This document shows, one piece after another, positions 40,932 to 49,622 of a DNA stretch of 64,000 bases (its first letter is position 1; each line of letters starts with the position of its first letter). Source of the stretch: a virus. The stretch spans positions 93,284-157,283 of the IMG/VR virus record IMGVR_UViG_3300021961_000024. The stretch is one strand, 5' to 3'. Position numbers and translations under genes: made by a program. The notes under the pieces are model-generated. The model was not told the DNA's origin and did not search any database. It saw only the letters and a program-made list of their open reading frames with translations.

Positions 40932-41707
40932 TGAGCGATGTAAAATCTGCCGATAGAAAACCAGAGATCTGGACAGATCCAAATACGGGTAAGAAAAGAA
41001 TCCGTATGGTTCCTACTGATAAAAAAGTAGTAGATAAGGATGCTGATAGAAAGATCCCGGTATCTGAAATTTCTAACGATACTCTTCGTAGCTATGGTGC
41101 GAAGGCTAAGAGTTCTGCGATTCAATCTAGACAAGCGGCCCTAGCCGCTACTGCTCGTGGTGATAAAAAAGATTTCAATAAAAACGTTAATACCCTGAAT
41201 AAAAGAAATAAGGGTCTTAAAGCTCTTGATAAAAGACTGCCACATCATCCAAATGAGTCTGTAACGGAAGCAGTAGATACAAATAGAGTTAAGCAACTTG
41301 GCACTCTTGGTTTAGTTGATAAAAAAGATGTTCAGCGTCTTATGATTATTATGAAGAAGCTTGATGACGATAAAGAATTAAATATTCGTGAAAAAAATAT
41401 GGTCGTTAATATGTTCCAACAACTTATTTCTGTTGTTACTGGCGACGTATCGGTCTTTGCTAAAACTAAAAAGGCTGTGTCAGAAGCAAAAGAAGATGAT
41501 GAACCAGCATCACCAGATGAAGCTGGAATGGCTATGTCACAATTAAAATTTATTAGTTATGCATCAGATGAAATTATGGAATACATCGAAAAGGGATCAG
41601 CCTTCCCAGAGTGGTTCCAAAATAAACTTACTGGCACCTACGAGTCGATGAAAGACCTACACGCTTTCATGGAAGGTAACGAATATGAGGAAGAAGAAAA
41701 TGCGTAA
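40931..41707 (+). CDS. Conserved phage protein with LSxxTLxSY motif
   Basis: 258 residues. Basic N-terminal part, then PVSEISNDTLRSYGAKA near 44-60, a motif repeated in the next gene (VELDELSPNTLHSYIKKA). The C-terminus is acidic (NEYEEEENA). Coupled to neighbours by overlaps. Possibly virion-internal. Confidence 0.6.
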   Translation: MSDVKSADRKPEIWTDPNTGKKRIRMVPTDKKVVDKDADRKIPVSEISNDTLRSYGAKAKSSAIQSRQAALAATARGDKKDFNKNVNTLNKRNKGLKALDKRLPHHPNESVTEAVDTNRVKQLGTLGLVDKKDVQRLMIIMKKLDDDKELNIREKNMVVNMFQQLISVVTGDVSVFAKTKKAVSEAKEDDEPASPDEAGMAMSQLKFISYASDEIMEYIEKGSAFPEWFQNKLTGTYESMKDLHAFMEGNEYEEEENA

Positions 41708-42206
41708 TTTTAAATCTTTTTTAGAAGAAAAAACTCTGACACCAGCAGAAAAGAAAAAGCGTGAAGAAATTGCTAAGGCAATTGAACGGGATAATCCTGA
41801 TATGCCAATGGCGAAAAAGATGGCTATTGCAACTGCTACCGCAAAGAAAGTTGCCGAAGAGAATTTAGAAGAAAAAGGTCTTTGGGATAACATCTGGGCG
41901 AAACGTCGTGCTGGTAAGAAGATGCGTAAGCCAGGTTCTAAAGGTGCACCAACTGATGCAGACTTTAAACGTTCACAGAAAGAATCTGTTGAGCTCGATG
42001 AGCTTTCACCAAACACTCTACACAGCTACATCAAGAAGGCGGCTGGTAACATGGCAGGAAATGCTGCTGTTGCTGCAGCGCAAGCTTCATCTTCTATGAA
42101 GAAGGCAAGCCCAAATGTAAAGCGCAATATTAAAAACCGCATGCGCGGTATTACTGGTGCTTCTGGTCGTCTTGCTGATAAGGCAAATTCTAAGTATAAC
42201 CAGTAA
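41700..42206 (+). CDS. Conserved small phage protein with capsid-targeting-like start
   Basis: 168 residues from ATG 41700 (GAGGAAG upstream). Begins MRNFKSFLEEK, then Lys/Ala-rich helices, LDELSPNTLHSYIKKA, and a basic tail. No enzyme motif; likely packaged DNA-binding or core protein by charge and start motif. Confidence 0.65.
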   Translation: MRNFKSFLEEKTLTPAEKKKREEIAKAIERDNPDMPMAKKMAIATATAKKVAEENLEEKGLWDNIWAKRRAGKKMRKPGSKGAPTDADFKRSQKESVELDELSPNTLHSYIKKAAGNMAGNAAVAAAQASSSMKKASPNVKRNIKNRMRGITGASGRLADKANSKYNQ

Positions 42207-42227
42207 CTAAACAAAAAATGGCTAAAA

Positions 42228-42536
42228 ATGATTAAGTTTAAAGAATTCCTAGAGGAAAAAGATCCTCGTATTAAGGCTGCTGGAGTCGAAGGGTTTAATA
42301 AACCTAAGCGTACCCCTGGCCATCCTACTAAGTCGCATATTGTTGTGGCTAAGGATGGAGATAAGATTAAGACTATTCGCTTCGGTCAACAAGGCGTTAC
42401 TACTGCTGGCGCACCAAAAAAGGGTGAATCCGATCGTCAGAAAGCAAGACGTAAGTCATTCAAAGCTCGTCATGCTAAGAATATTGCTAAAGGTAAGATG
42501 AGTGCAGCTTACTGGGCGGACAAGGAAAAGTGGTAA
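42228..42536 (+). CDS. Conserved basic phage protein (DUF6321-like)
   Basis: 102 residues. MIKFKEFLEEK start, then GFNKPKRTPGHPTKSHIVVAK and FGQQGVTT...RRKSFKARHAKNIAKG. The KRTPxHPTKSH...FGQQG pattern is widespread in T4-like marine phages from memory and was named DUF6321 in some databases. Strongly basic. Confidence 0.75.
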   Translation: MIKFKEFLEEKDPRIKAAGVEGFNKPKRTPGHPTKSHIVVAKDGDKIKTIRFGQQGVTTAGAPKKGESDRQKARRKSFKARHAKNIAKGKMSAAYWADKEKW

Positions 42537-42808
42537 TGGCCGAAGAAACTAGACTTGATCGGATCGAGGAAAAGCTCGATAAACTTAGTGAAGCTATGGT
42601 TTCCATTGCTAGAGCTGAGGAAAAGCTTATTGCTATGGAATCTAAATATGCTTCTCAATATGATCGCATGAATCGGTTTTCAGAGAAGTTAGACCATATT
42701 GAAAAAACTGTAGTGGCAAATTCACAAGCGGTAAATAATATTATAAAATTGTTCTGGTTGGTAGTTGCAGCTGCTATTGCCGCCACAGTATCCCAAATCT
42801 ATATGTAA
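42536..42808 (+). CDS. Coiled-coil protein with C-terminal membrane anchor
   Basis: 90 residues from ATG 42536 overlapping the previous TAA. Residues 5-60 are heptad-rich; 70-88 is hydrophobic (LFWLVVAAAIAATVSQIYM). Similar small tail-anchored proteins occur in phages; role unknown. Confidence 0.65.
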   Translation: MAEETRLDRIEEKLDKLSEAMVSIARAEEKLIAMESKYASQYDRMNRFSEKLDHIEKTVVANSQAVNNIIKLFWLVVAAAIAATVSQIYM

Positions 42809-42818
42809 GGATAAAAAA

Positions 42819-43313
42819 ATGGATAGAGAAGACATCAAAAAGGTTTGGGCTGCCTACCAAGAAGTCCAAGAAAAAGCTCATAAGAAAATGGATCCTGTCG
42901 GTCAAGAAGATGACGACATCGATAACGATGGCGACACCGATAAGTCTGACGAGTATCTTCATAACCGTCGTAAGGCTATTAAAAAAGCTATGAAAAAAGA
43001 AGAAGTTGAGGTTGCTGAAGAAGTTCGTGATCCCAATGCTAAGGATAAAGAAATGATGGCTGATCGTTTCACAGCTTCTGATAAGAAAATGGCTGACGGT
43101 CATGGTGGTATTGATCCTAAGCCAGCTGAAGTTGATGGTATGAAAGCCGCTGCAGATACTGCTGCTGCTATCAAGGCATCTGAGCCAGGTGAGAACCATA
43201 AAGGCCGTCCTGCTGACAAATCACAGGGTGACAAAGCTGTTATTCAATCTCCAACTAAGGTAAAAGAAGCAAAAACATTGCCGGAGCTTATGAAAGCCCT
43301 AATGGATCGGTAA
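42819..43313 (+). CDS. Conserved phage protein with EF-hand-like loop
   Basis: 164 residues from ATG 42819. DDDIDNDGDTDKSDEYL near 31-47 is a DxDxDG calcium-loop-like segment followed by LHNRRKAIKKAM; similar to the loop in gene 39867. The second half is Ala/Asp-rich. Function unknown. Confidence 0.65.
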   Translation: MDREDIKKVWAAYQEVQEKAHKKMDPVGQEDDDIDNDGDTDKSDEYLHNRRKAIKKAMKKEEVEVAEEVRDPNAKDKEMMADRFTASDKKMADGHGGIDPKPAEVDGMKAAADTAAAIKASEPGENHKGRPADKSQGDKAVIQSPTKVKEAKTLPELMKALMDR

Positions 43314-43324
43314 TTGCTACTTAA

Positions 43325-43690
43325 ATGAAGATTGAAAAGCTAGATGATGAAACCTATCTACTCTTCGCTGCGGGGCATTACTATAATCCGCGCTGCAGCG
43401 AAGTAGAAGATTTTTATGAAGACCTTCATCGGATTAAATATATAAAAAGACTGATCAACAGATATCTAGAAGCCGGTAAGCTATCTGAACGTCTTTTGTT
43501 AAACCATATTATTGTATTTGGTAACTCATTCTCAATCCCGGCTACTTTGAAGATTTTCGAGTTTAAAATTGAATCTGAAATGTGGCCTATACTAAAACCA
43601 TTTTTAGTATTTTTAAATTTTATAAATGAATCTGATTATCCTGAAATAAATTCAGATCCCAAAGTACAAGATCTATTAGGAAAGATATAA
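43325..43690 (+). CDS. Conserved T4-like phage protein of unknown function
   Basis: 121 residues. LLFAAGHYYNPRCSEVEDFYEDLHRIKYIKRL, then ERLLLNHIIVFGNSF, a pattern I recall from proteins conserved among marine T4-like phages (DUF7207-type). All helical with aromatic residues. Coupled to the next gene by one base. Confidence 0.7.
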   Translation: MKIEKLDDETYLLFAAGHYYNPRCSEVEDFYEDLHRIKYIKRLINRYLEAGKLSERLLLNHIIVFGNSFSIPATLKIFEFKIESEMWPILKPFLVFLNFINESDYPEINSDPKVQDLLGKI

Positions 43691-44253
43691 TGAGCATTAT
43701 CACAGCTGGTGCAGACCTAGTATATACATTTCGATTCTTAAAACTTTTGACCCAACCGTGGGAAGAGACTTCAGCTTATAAAGCAGGGATCATCGATGCA
43801 AAAGGACAGAGAGTTAAAACGGTCGGCATTACAAATAGCAACAAAGATGCATACACACCATTCCATAGATTGGTGTTTAATATTAAGCGACTGATTCCTG
43901 GTAATCGGTTTGCTAGCTATGCCGCCGCTCTATACCTTTTAAAAGAAAAATATAACGTTAGTGATAAGAATATTGAAAAGGTGCTACGTAAAGTTGGCAT
44001 CGAGAATGACCTTGTCGAGAACTATGAATGGTATATGCTAGATGATAGACGGATTTCTCCTGGGATTTATAGACTTAAAGAATCTAAGATTCTGAATTCT
44101 ACATTTGAACCAGTATGCAGAAAAATGGATAAGATTCGAATTTCTGAAAAATGTTATCCAATTGGTACCGTTTTAGGCATAGATATTTACGAAGCAACTC
44201 ATGTTCGTACTAAACAACAAATCTACGTAGCAGCACAGGATCTTCTCAAATGA
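43690..44253 (+). CDS. Conserved T4-like phage protein of unknown function
   Basis: 187 residues. MSIITAGADLVYTFRFLKLL and YTPFHRLVFNIKRLI recur in the same position next to the previous gene in related phages as far as I recall. Mostly helical N-terminal half; beta-rich end. Role not known; likely assembly-related. Confidence 0.7.
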   Translation: MSIITAGADLVYTFRFLKLLTQPWEETSAYKAGIIDAKGQRVKTVGITNSNKDAYTPFHRLVFNIKRLIPGNRFASYAAALYLLKEKYNVSDKNIEKVLRKVGIENDLVENYEWYMLDDRRISPGIYRLKESKILNSTFEPVCRKMDKIRISEKCYPIGTVLGIDIYEATHVRTKQQIYVAAQDLLK

Positions 44254-45200
44254 GTGAATGGATGGCTCGGTTGATCGAGAAAAAAAGAAAAGAATTAGAA
44301 GGTACTGATAAATGGTATCCCGATCAGCCAGAGTGGGGAACCCCCGAAGCTACTAAAAAAGCTAGGGATAAAACCCCCGGTCAAGAAAAGATGGATGTAG
44401 TCGAAGGTATTAATGACCCAGCTATCTTTAAAGCCGTATTTCTAGCTGGTGGTCCGGGTTCCGGTAAATCTTTTATCGTAGGTAAAACGGCATTAACTTC
44501 ACTCGGAATGAAAGTAGTTAACTCTGATGATATATTCGAAATTAGTTTAAAAAAAGCTGGCTTAGAAATGAACCCGGATAATATATATTCCCCAAGGGGT
44601 CAAGAAATTAGGAACAGAGCAAAGTCGCTTACTAAAAGTAAACAACAAAATTATGTAAACGGTAGACTTGGATTAATTATTGATGGTACTGGTAAAGATT
44701 ATGAAAAGATTATAAAGCAAGCCATCGCACTAAGTAAACTTGGTTATGAGACTGCTATGATTTTTGTAAACACTGATAAAGATACTGCCCTACGTCGTAA
44801 TGGAGAGCGCCCACGTTCTCTCCCAGATGATGTTGTGACAAGAATGTGGAAAGATGTACAGAATAATATTGGTAAATTCCAAGGGTTTTTCGGTAATAAT
44901 ATGATGGTCATTGATAATTCTGATGGTTCTAATTACGAATCACAGGTAATGCGTATCTATAAGAAAATTTCTGCATGGACTAGATCAGTCCCTAAAAATA
45001 AGGCGGCGGGTTCCTGGATGAAATCACAGAAAAATTTAAAAGAAGAAATGATGACTACTGCTGATGCTGGGATCCCACATGATACGAAAGATATGGGTCC
45101 AAAATATAAGACGATTCATGTAACAGATCGTAGACGAAGAAAGGACAAACATCCTGTCTTACTAAAAAGGTTTAGGACGTTTGTAGGAACTGATGCTTAG
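44250..45200 (+). CDS. P-loop AAA/zeta-toxin-like kinase
   Basis: 316 residues. Walker A LAGGPGSGKSF near 71-81, VNSDDIFE near 94, GRLGLIIDGTG near 145 (Walker B-like), VNTDKDTALRRNGER near 169 (Arg lid). It resembles zeta-toxin/polynucleotide-kinase-type enzymes seen in marine myoviruses. Basic C-terminal tail. No antitoxin partner is visible. Confidence 0.75.
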   Translation: MSEWMARLIEKKRKELEGTDKWYPDQPEWGTPEATKKARDKTPGQEKMDVVEGINDPAIFKAVFLAGGPGSGKSFIVGKTALTSLGMKVVNSDDIFEISLKKAGLEMNPDNIYSPRGQEIRNRAKSLTKSKQQNYVNGRLGLIIDGTGKDYEKIIKQAIALSKLGYETAMIFVNTDKDTALRRNGERPRSLPDDVVTRMWKDVQNNIGKFQGFFGNNMMVIDNSDGSNYESQVMRIYKKISAWTRSVPKNKAAGSWMKSQKNLKEEMMTTADAGIPHDTKDMGPKYKTIHVTDRRRRKDKHPVLLKRFRTFVGTDA

Positions 45201-45702
45201 ATTATACCTTTTACTCTTTATTCTTGCGACCTTCGGCGGAATTGGTTATACGGCTTATACATACTATAATAATACGCAAGAAACCATTCGGATTTTAAGA
45301 GAAAACGAAGTTAAACTAAAAGATGCAGTCCAAACGCAGGAATCTGCTATTGCATCGATGCAAGCTGACTATGCTGCTATTCAAGCCGAAAATGCTAGAA
45401 TTAACGAACAGTATGCAGAGATTCGTAGACAAAACAATAGACTATCAGCTAAACTTGCTAATATGGATTTAGGATTGATTGCTGCAGAAAGACCTGACAG
45501 CATTGAACGTGCGGTTAATCGAGGTACTATTAATGCTGGAAGATGCTTTGAAATTTTATCCGGTTCGCCATTAACTGAGGAAGAGAAAAATGCAACAGAC
45601 GGTGAAAGTTTTAACAAAGAGTGCCCTTGGCTTTGGCCTGGCATTTCTTCTAGCGGGGTGTCTGGCGACCAACCAGCAGCCGCAGGAGATAGTGGTAACT
45701 AG
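45193..45702 (+). CDS. Inner-membrane spanin (Rz-like)
   Basis: 169 residues. N-terminal transmembrane helix (3-21), then a long coiled coil (about 30-100) reaching into the periplasm, and a Cys-containing C-terminal part (CFEIL, ECPW). The next gene is an outer-membrane lipoprotein that starts inside this one, the hallmark of an Rz/Rz1 pair. Together they would fuse the inner and outer membranes at lysis. Confidence 0.82.
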   Translation: MLRLYLLLFILATFGGIGYTAYTYYNNTQETIRILRENEVKLKDAVQTQESAIASMQADYAAIQAENARINEQYAEIRRQNNRLSAKLANMDLGLIAAERPDSIERAVNRGTINAGRCFEILSGSPLTEEEKNATDGESFNKECPWLWPGISSSGVSGDQPAAAGDSGN

Positions 45703-45997
45703 CGCTCCTATTAAAAGACCAGAACTAGTTCTTCCTCCCGTCGATGAACTAAATATGCGGGATGTAGAATGGGTAATTATTACTCGTGAGAATATGGATG
45801 CGCAACTTTCCAAGTTAACCGCTGGGGGTGCACCATTAGCTATGTTTGTTCTTACTGGTGATGGTTATGAAGCCCTTGCATTAAACTTTAGTGATATCAG
45901 AGCTTTGGTACAACAGCAACAGGCAATCATTTTTGCCTATGAACGTTACTATAAAGAAGCCGAAGAAGCTATGGATAACGTTACAAATACAAATTAA
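45590..45997 (+). CDS. Outer-membrane spanin lipoprotein (Rz1-like)
   Basis: 135 residues, starting at 45590 in another frame within the Rz-like gene, GAGGAAG upstream. Lipobox LLAGC near 20-24, short Pro-rich mature start, longer than classical Rz1 (about 60). Overlapping architecture supports the spanin reading. Confidence 0.8.
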   Translation: MQQTVKVLTKSALGFGLAFLLAGCLATNQQPQEIVVTSAPIKRPELVLPPVDELNMRDVEWVIITRENMDAQLSKLTAGGAPLAMFVLTGDGYEALALNFSDIRALVQQQQAIIFAYERYYKEAEEAMDNVTNTN

Positions 45998-46048
45998 AAA
46001 TTTACCAAATATGCCAAAATATTTTTTGTAAATACCACATATAGTGGG

Positions 46049-46077
46049 TTTACGAGGTTTTGGTTTTTATATATAAT
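46049..46077 (+). promoter_or_regulatory. Promoter for the nrdB operon
   Basis: GGG, TTTACG (46049-46054), 17 bases, TATAAT (46072-46077), about 100 bases before nrdB. The gap 45998-46175 otherwise holds only A/T-rich sequence. Confidence 0.75.
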
Positions 46078-46175
46078 AACAGTACAAATAAAAATCCCAC
46101 CAATATAACACGTGAACCACAAAATATAGTTTTGTGTGCGTAATACAATTGTGTGTTAAGAAAGGAATACTCTAA

Positions 46176-47144
46176 ATGCTATTCGAAGAACAAGTTGCCC
46201 GAAAGCCTGATCACTACCCTTGGACAAAAGATTTCATCGATGCTATTTGGAGCGGATTCTGGACCCCGGAAGAATTTAATTTCTCTTCAGATTATTCTCA
46301 ATTCAAAACAGAAATGACAACACAAGAGCGTGAAGTTCTTGTCCGGGCTTTGTCTGCAATTGGCCAGATCGAAGTTGCTGTGAAAACATTCTGGGCGAAT
46401 CTTGGTGACAACCTACCCCATCCATCTATTAGGGACCTCGGATATGCTATGGGCAACTCCGAGGTTATCCATAATATGGCATATGAGAAACTGCTAGACG
46501 TTCTTGGTATTACAGACGTTTTCGAAAAGAATCTAGAGAATCCTATTATTGCTGGCCGTGTCCAATACCTTCGTAAATATTTGAAAAAGGTATATAAAGA
46601 CGACCGTAAGCAATACATCTATGCTATCACTCTCTTTACTTTATTTGTGGAGAACGTTTCACTCTTCTCGCAATTCTATATTATTTTGCACATGAATAAA
46701 AACAAAGCTATTCTTAAAGATACCGCACAGCAAGTAAAGTACACTCGTAACGAGGAAATGTTGCACGCACAGTGTGGTATTAAGCTCATTAACACGATGC
46801 GCGAAGAATATCCAGAGCTATTCGATGAAGAATTACAATCACGTATCGCAGAAGAAATTCAGGCAGCTATTGCATACGAATCAAATGTTATTCGTTGGAT
46901 TATGGATGGATACGAGCAGAAGGGTCTTTCTAGTGAGATTTTAATTGAATTTATTAAAAAGCGTATGGTCGAATCTCTAGAAGCCATTGGCTTCGATCAT
47001 GGGGTAACCTATGATAATACGCTAGTAAAAGAAACAACTTGGTTTGATGAAGGTCTATATGGAACAAACATGGTCGACTTCTTCCAAGGACGTCCAGTTG
47101 ACTATGCCCGCGGCAAAGGCATCTCTGCCGACGATTTATTTTAA
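46176..47144 (+). CDS. nrdB: Class I ribonucleotide reductase, beta subunit (NrdB)
   Basis: 322 residues. Diiron ligands in GQIEVAV, SEVIHNMAY, FVENVSLFSQF and NEEMLHAQCG; the Tyr of SEVIHNMAY falls at the usual radical position (E, +3 His, +7 Tyr). It generates the radical used by NrdA to make dNDPs. AAAGGAA upstream. The C-terminus ISADDLF is of the type that docks to NrdA. Confidence 0.95.
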   Translation: MLFEEQVARKPDHYPWTKDFIDAIWSGFWTPEEFNFSSDYSQFKTEMTTQEREVLVRALSAIGQIEVAVKTFWANLGDNLPHPSIRDLGYAMGNSEVIHNMAYEKLLDVLGITDVFEKNLENPIIAGRVQYLRKYLKKVYKDDRKQYIYAITLFTLFVENVSLFSQFYIILHMNKNKAILKDTAQQVKYTRNEEMLHAQCGIKLINTMREEYPELFDEELQSRIAEEIQAAIAYESNVIRWIMDGYEQKGLSSEILIEFIKKRMVESLEAIGFDHGVTYDNTLVKETTWFDEGLYGTNMVDFFQGRPVDYARGKGISADDLF

Positions 47145-47155
47145 TGGAGAATACT

Positions 47156-48799
47156 ATGAGTTTTGAATGGCTAAATGAAGAGTCACGTCTATTCCTCTCG
47201 CGCGGGTACCTACGCGAGGGCGTGATCGCGGAAGAGCGCGTACGCGAGATTGCTGATGCTGCAGAGAAAATCCTACATGTTCCAGGATTCTCTGATAAGT
47301 TCTACGACTATATGAGTCGTGGTTTCTATAGTCTATCTTCACCAGTTTGGTCCAACTTTGGGGTTGATAGAGGTCTTCCTATTTCTTGCAATGGTGTATA
47401 TGTCGGTGATAGTATTGAACAGATCCTCCAGAAGCAAGCCGAGGTAGGTGTACAGACTAAACTTGGTGCTGGTACGTCTGGTTATTTTGGGGACATTCGA
47501 GCTCGTGGATCTAAGATTAAAACTGGGGGTAAAGCCGATGGGCCTGTTCACTATCTTCGTCTATATGATACTGCTACTGACGTTATTTCACAGGGGAGCG
47601 TCCGTCGGGGAGCTTTTGCTGCTTACATTAATATTGATAATCGGGATATCGATGAGTTTCTAGAAATCAGAGAGCCAGGCAATCATATTCAAAATATCTC
47701 CCTTGGTGTTACTATTCCTGACGACTGGATGCAGGAGATGATTGATGGAGACCAACATAAGCGGGAGACTTGGGCCAAGGTTCTACGTAAACGTAAAGAG
47801 ACCGGTTACCCCTATTTGTTCTTCTCTGATACCGTGAATAACAATAAACCACAAGTTCTAAAAGATAAGAATATCCCAATCTATGCGTCTAACCTATGCT
47901 CAGAGATCGCATTGCCGTCGTCTGATGAGTGGACTTTTGTTTGCAATCTTTCCTCTATGAATCTTGTAACATATGACGAGTGGAAGGATACGGATGCCGT
48001 AGAGACTATGATTTACTTTCTGGACGCTGTCATGGAAGAATATATTAAGAAGACCAAAGGTGTGAAGTTCATGGAAACGGCACACAACTTTGCTAAGCAC
48101 TGGCGTGCACTTGGCCTCGGTCAACTTGGTTGGCATTCCTATCTACAATCCAAGTCAATCGCATTCGAATCATTCGAAGCCCAAATGCTTGGAACACAAA
48201 TTAGTAAATTCATTCTGGATCATTCTATTCAGGCATCTCAAGAACTAGCAAGGTTCCATGGTGAACCAGAGGGTATGAAAGGTTATGGTCTACGGAATCT
48301 TACAGTTACTGCAATCGCGCCTACAACTTCTTCGTCGTTTATTCTGGGACAAGTATCTCCAAGTATTGAGCCTCTTGCTTCTAATTACTTCGTCAAAGAC
48401 TTGGCTAAGGGTTCTTTCACTTATAAAAACCCTTATCTAGTAAAAGTACTAGAATCACATGGTAAGAATGACGAAGATACTTGGCGGGATATTCTAATGC
48501 GTAAAGGATCTGTACAGCATCTAGAATTCCTTACACAGCACGAGCGTGAAGTATTTCGTACATTCTCTGAGATCAGCCCAATGACAATTGTACAGCAAAA
48601 CGCTGGTCGTCAGAGATATGTTGACCAAGCCATTTCTCTTAATCTAATGATTCCACCTGATGCCCCTGCAAAAGATATCAATAAGCTTCTTATTGAAGGA
48701 TGGAAGAGTGGGATCAAAACATTCTATTACCAACGTAGTTCTAATCCCGCGCAAGAGCTTGTGCGAGACATTCTAACCTGTGCGTCATGTGAAGCTTAA
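47156..48799 (+). CDS. nrdA: Class I ribonucleotide reductase, alpha subunit (NrdA), short form
   Basis: 547 residues from ATG 47156 (GGAG at 47146-47149). Active-site SNLCSEIAL with the Asn-Cys-Glu of the catalytic loop, LPISCNGVYVGDS and FVCNLSSMNL with the redox cysteine pair, and C-terminal CASCEA tail cysteines. T4 NrdA is 754 residues; the N-terminal ATP-cone is missing, so dATP feedback by that domain should be absent. CG-rich patch at 47196-47250. Confidence 0.93.
   Translation: MSFEWLNEESRLFLSRGYLREGVIAEERVREIADAAEKILHVPGFSDKFYDYMSRGFYSLSSPVWSNFGVDRGLPISCNGVYVGDSIEQILQKQAEVGVQTKLGAGTSGYFGDIRARGSKIKTGGKADGPVHYLRLYDTATDVISQGSVRRGAFAAYINIDNRDIDEFLEIREPGNHIQNISLGVTIPDDWMQEMIDGDQHKRETWAKVLRKRKETGYPYLFFSDTVNNNKPQVLKDKNIPIYASNLCSEIALPSSDEWTFVCNLSSMNLVTYDEWKDTDAVETMIYFLDAVMEEYIKKTKGVKFMETAHNFAKHWRALGLGQLGWHSYLQSKSIAFESFEAQMLGTQISKFILDHSIQASQELARFHGEPEGMKGYGLRNLTVTAIAPTTSSSFILGQVSPSIEPLASNYFVKDLAKGSFTYKNPYLVKVLESHGKNDEDTWRDILMRKGSVQHLEFLTQHEREVFRTFSEISPMTIVQQNAGRQRYVDQAISLNLMIPPDAPAKDINKLLIEGWKSGIKTFYYQRSSNPAQELVRDILTCASCEA
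47196..47250 (+). other. CG-rich codon patch in nrdA with GCGTACGCG
   Basis: Dense CpG over about 55 bases; GCGTACGCG at 47238-47246 in the codon phase of the UDG-like copy, not that of thyX. CTCGCG...CGCGAG inverted repeat at its start. Confidence 0.55.
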
Positions 48800-48810
48800 G
48801 GAGTAAAAGA

Positions 48811-48957
48811 TTGAATAAAGAAGAAATCACGTGTCCTAATTGTGAAGCAGAGTTTTATGTAGAATGTGACGAAGATATCATCTTCTGTGTCGTCTGTGGC
48901 CAAGAGATTGGTGAAGATGACGAAGATTCTTATGAAGATGAATGGGATGAAGAATAG
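48811..48957 (+). CDS. Small zinc-ribbon protein downstream of nrdA
   Basis: 48 residues, TTG start with AAGGAG at 48798-48803. CPNC and CVVC form a four-cysteine zinc site; the tail is Asp/Glu-rich. A small zinc protein between nrdA and a GIY-YIG gene recurs, from memory, in related phages. Confidence 0.7.
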   Translation: MNKEEITCPNCEAEFYVECDEDIIFCVVCGQEIGEDDEDSYEDEWDEE

Positions 48958-48991
48958 CCATATATAATCATATCCGAATAAGGAATAGATT

Positions 48992-49414
48992 ATGTGGCTA
49001 TATAATAATAAACCGTATGAACCAGATGAAGAACAACTAAAGCAATGGGTAGGATTTGTCTATGTTATCACGGATAAATCCAACGGTAAAAAGTACGTTG
49101 GAAAAAAGACATTCTGGTCAAAGAAAACACTCCCCCCTCTTAAAGGTAAGACCAAAAAACGAAGAAGCGTCGTGCCATCAGATTGGCAAAAGTACTATGG
49201 TTCCAGTGACTTGGTCAAGCAACTATTACTCGAACATGGGGAATCCAATTTCACTCGTGAGATACTATATCTCTGCAGATCGAAAGGTGAGATGGGTTAT
49301 CTCGAGGCAAAAGAACAATTCGATAGAAATGTATTGTTAGATGAATCCTATTATAATGGTATTATCAACTGTCGTGTGCACAGATCACACGTACAAAGCT
49401 TGAAGGAGAACTAA
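48992..49414 (+). CDS. GIY-YIG-like endonuclease domain protein
   Basis: 140 residues. GFVYVITDKSNGKKYVGKKTF matches the GIY-YIG nuclease start; DWQKYYGSSDLVKQLLLEHGES, FTREIL and EFDRNVLLDESYYNGII complete the phage-type version. It is on the same strand as its neighbours, unlike the 12638 gene. Could be a mobile or a repair-associated nuclease. Confidence 0.72.
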   Translation: MWLYNNKPYEPDEEQLKQWVGFVYVITDKSNGKKYVGKKTFWSKKTLPPLKGKTKKRRSVVPSDWQKYYGSSDLVKQLLLEHGESNFTREILYLCRSKGEMGYLEAKEQFDRNVLLDESYYNGIINCRVHRSHVQSLKEN

Positions 49415-49415
49415 T

Positions 49416-49622
49416 ATGACAGATGGAGAAATCGAAATCCGGCTACATGACATTGCTCGAATTGTAGAGCAGTATGGCACATGTAATCTGGATGCAAAGG
49501 AAATGCGTATGATCGCTGATAGATTTGCTGAGTTAAAGCCCAAAGCTTTCGAAGGTAGAATCACCATGGATCAAATGTATGGTAAAGAAAAGCATACCGG
49601 TTTCAGATACTGGGAACTATAA
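49416..49622 (+). CDS. Hypothetical small protein
   Basis: 68 residues, acidic and helical (MTDGEIEIRLHDIARIVEQYG). AAGGAG at 49402-49407. Ends before the promoter at 49650. Not recognised. Confidence 0.6.
   Translation: MTDGEIEIRLHDIARIVEQYGTCNLDAKEMRMIADRFAELKPKAFEGRITMDQMYGKEKHTGFRYWEL

Noticed and set aside
44250-45200. Zeta toxin-antitoxin module
   Set aside because: The kinase-like fold is present but no antitoxin gene is adjacent; a packaging or nucleic-acid kinase role is equally likely.
48963-48968. TATAAT before the 48992 gene as a promoter
   Set aside because: No -35 box at suitable spacing; the region lies between coupled genes.
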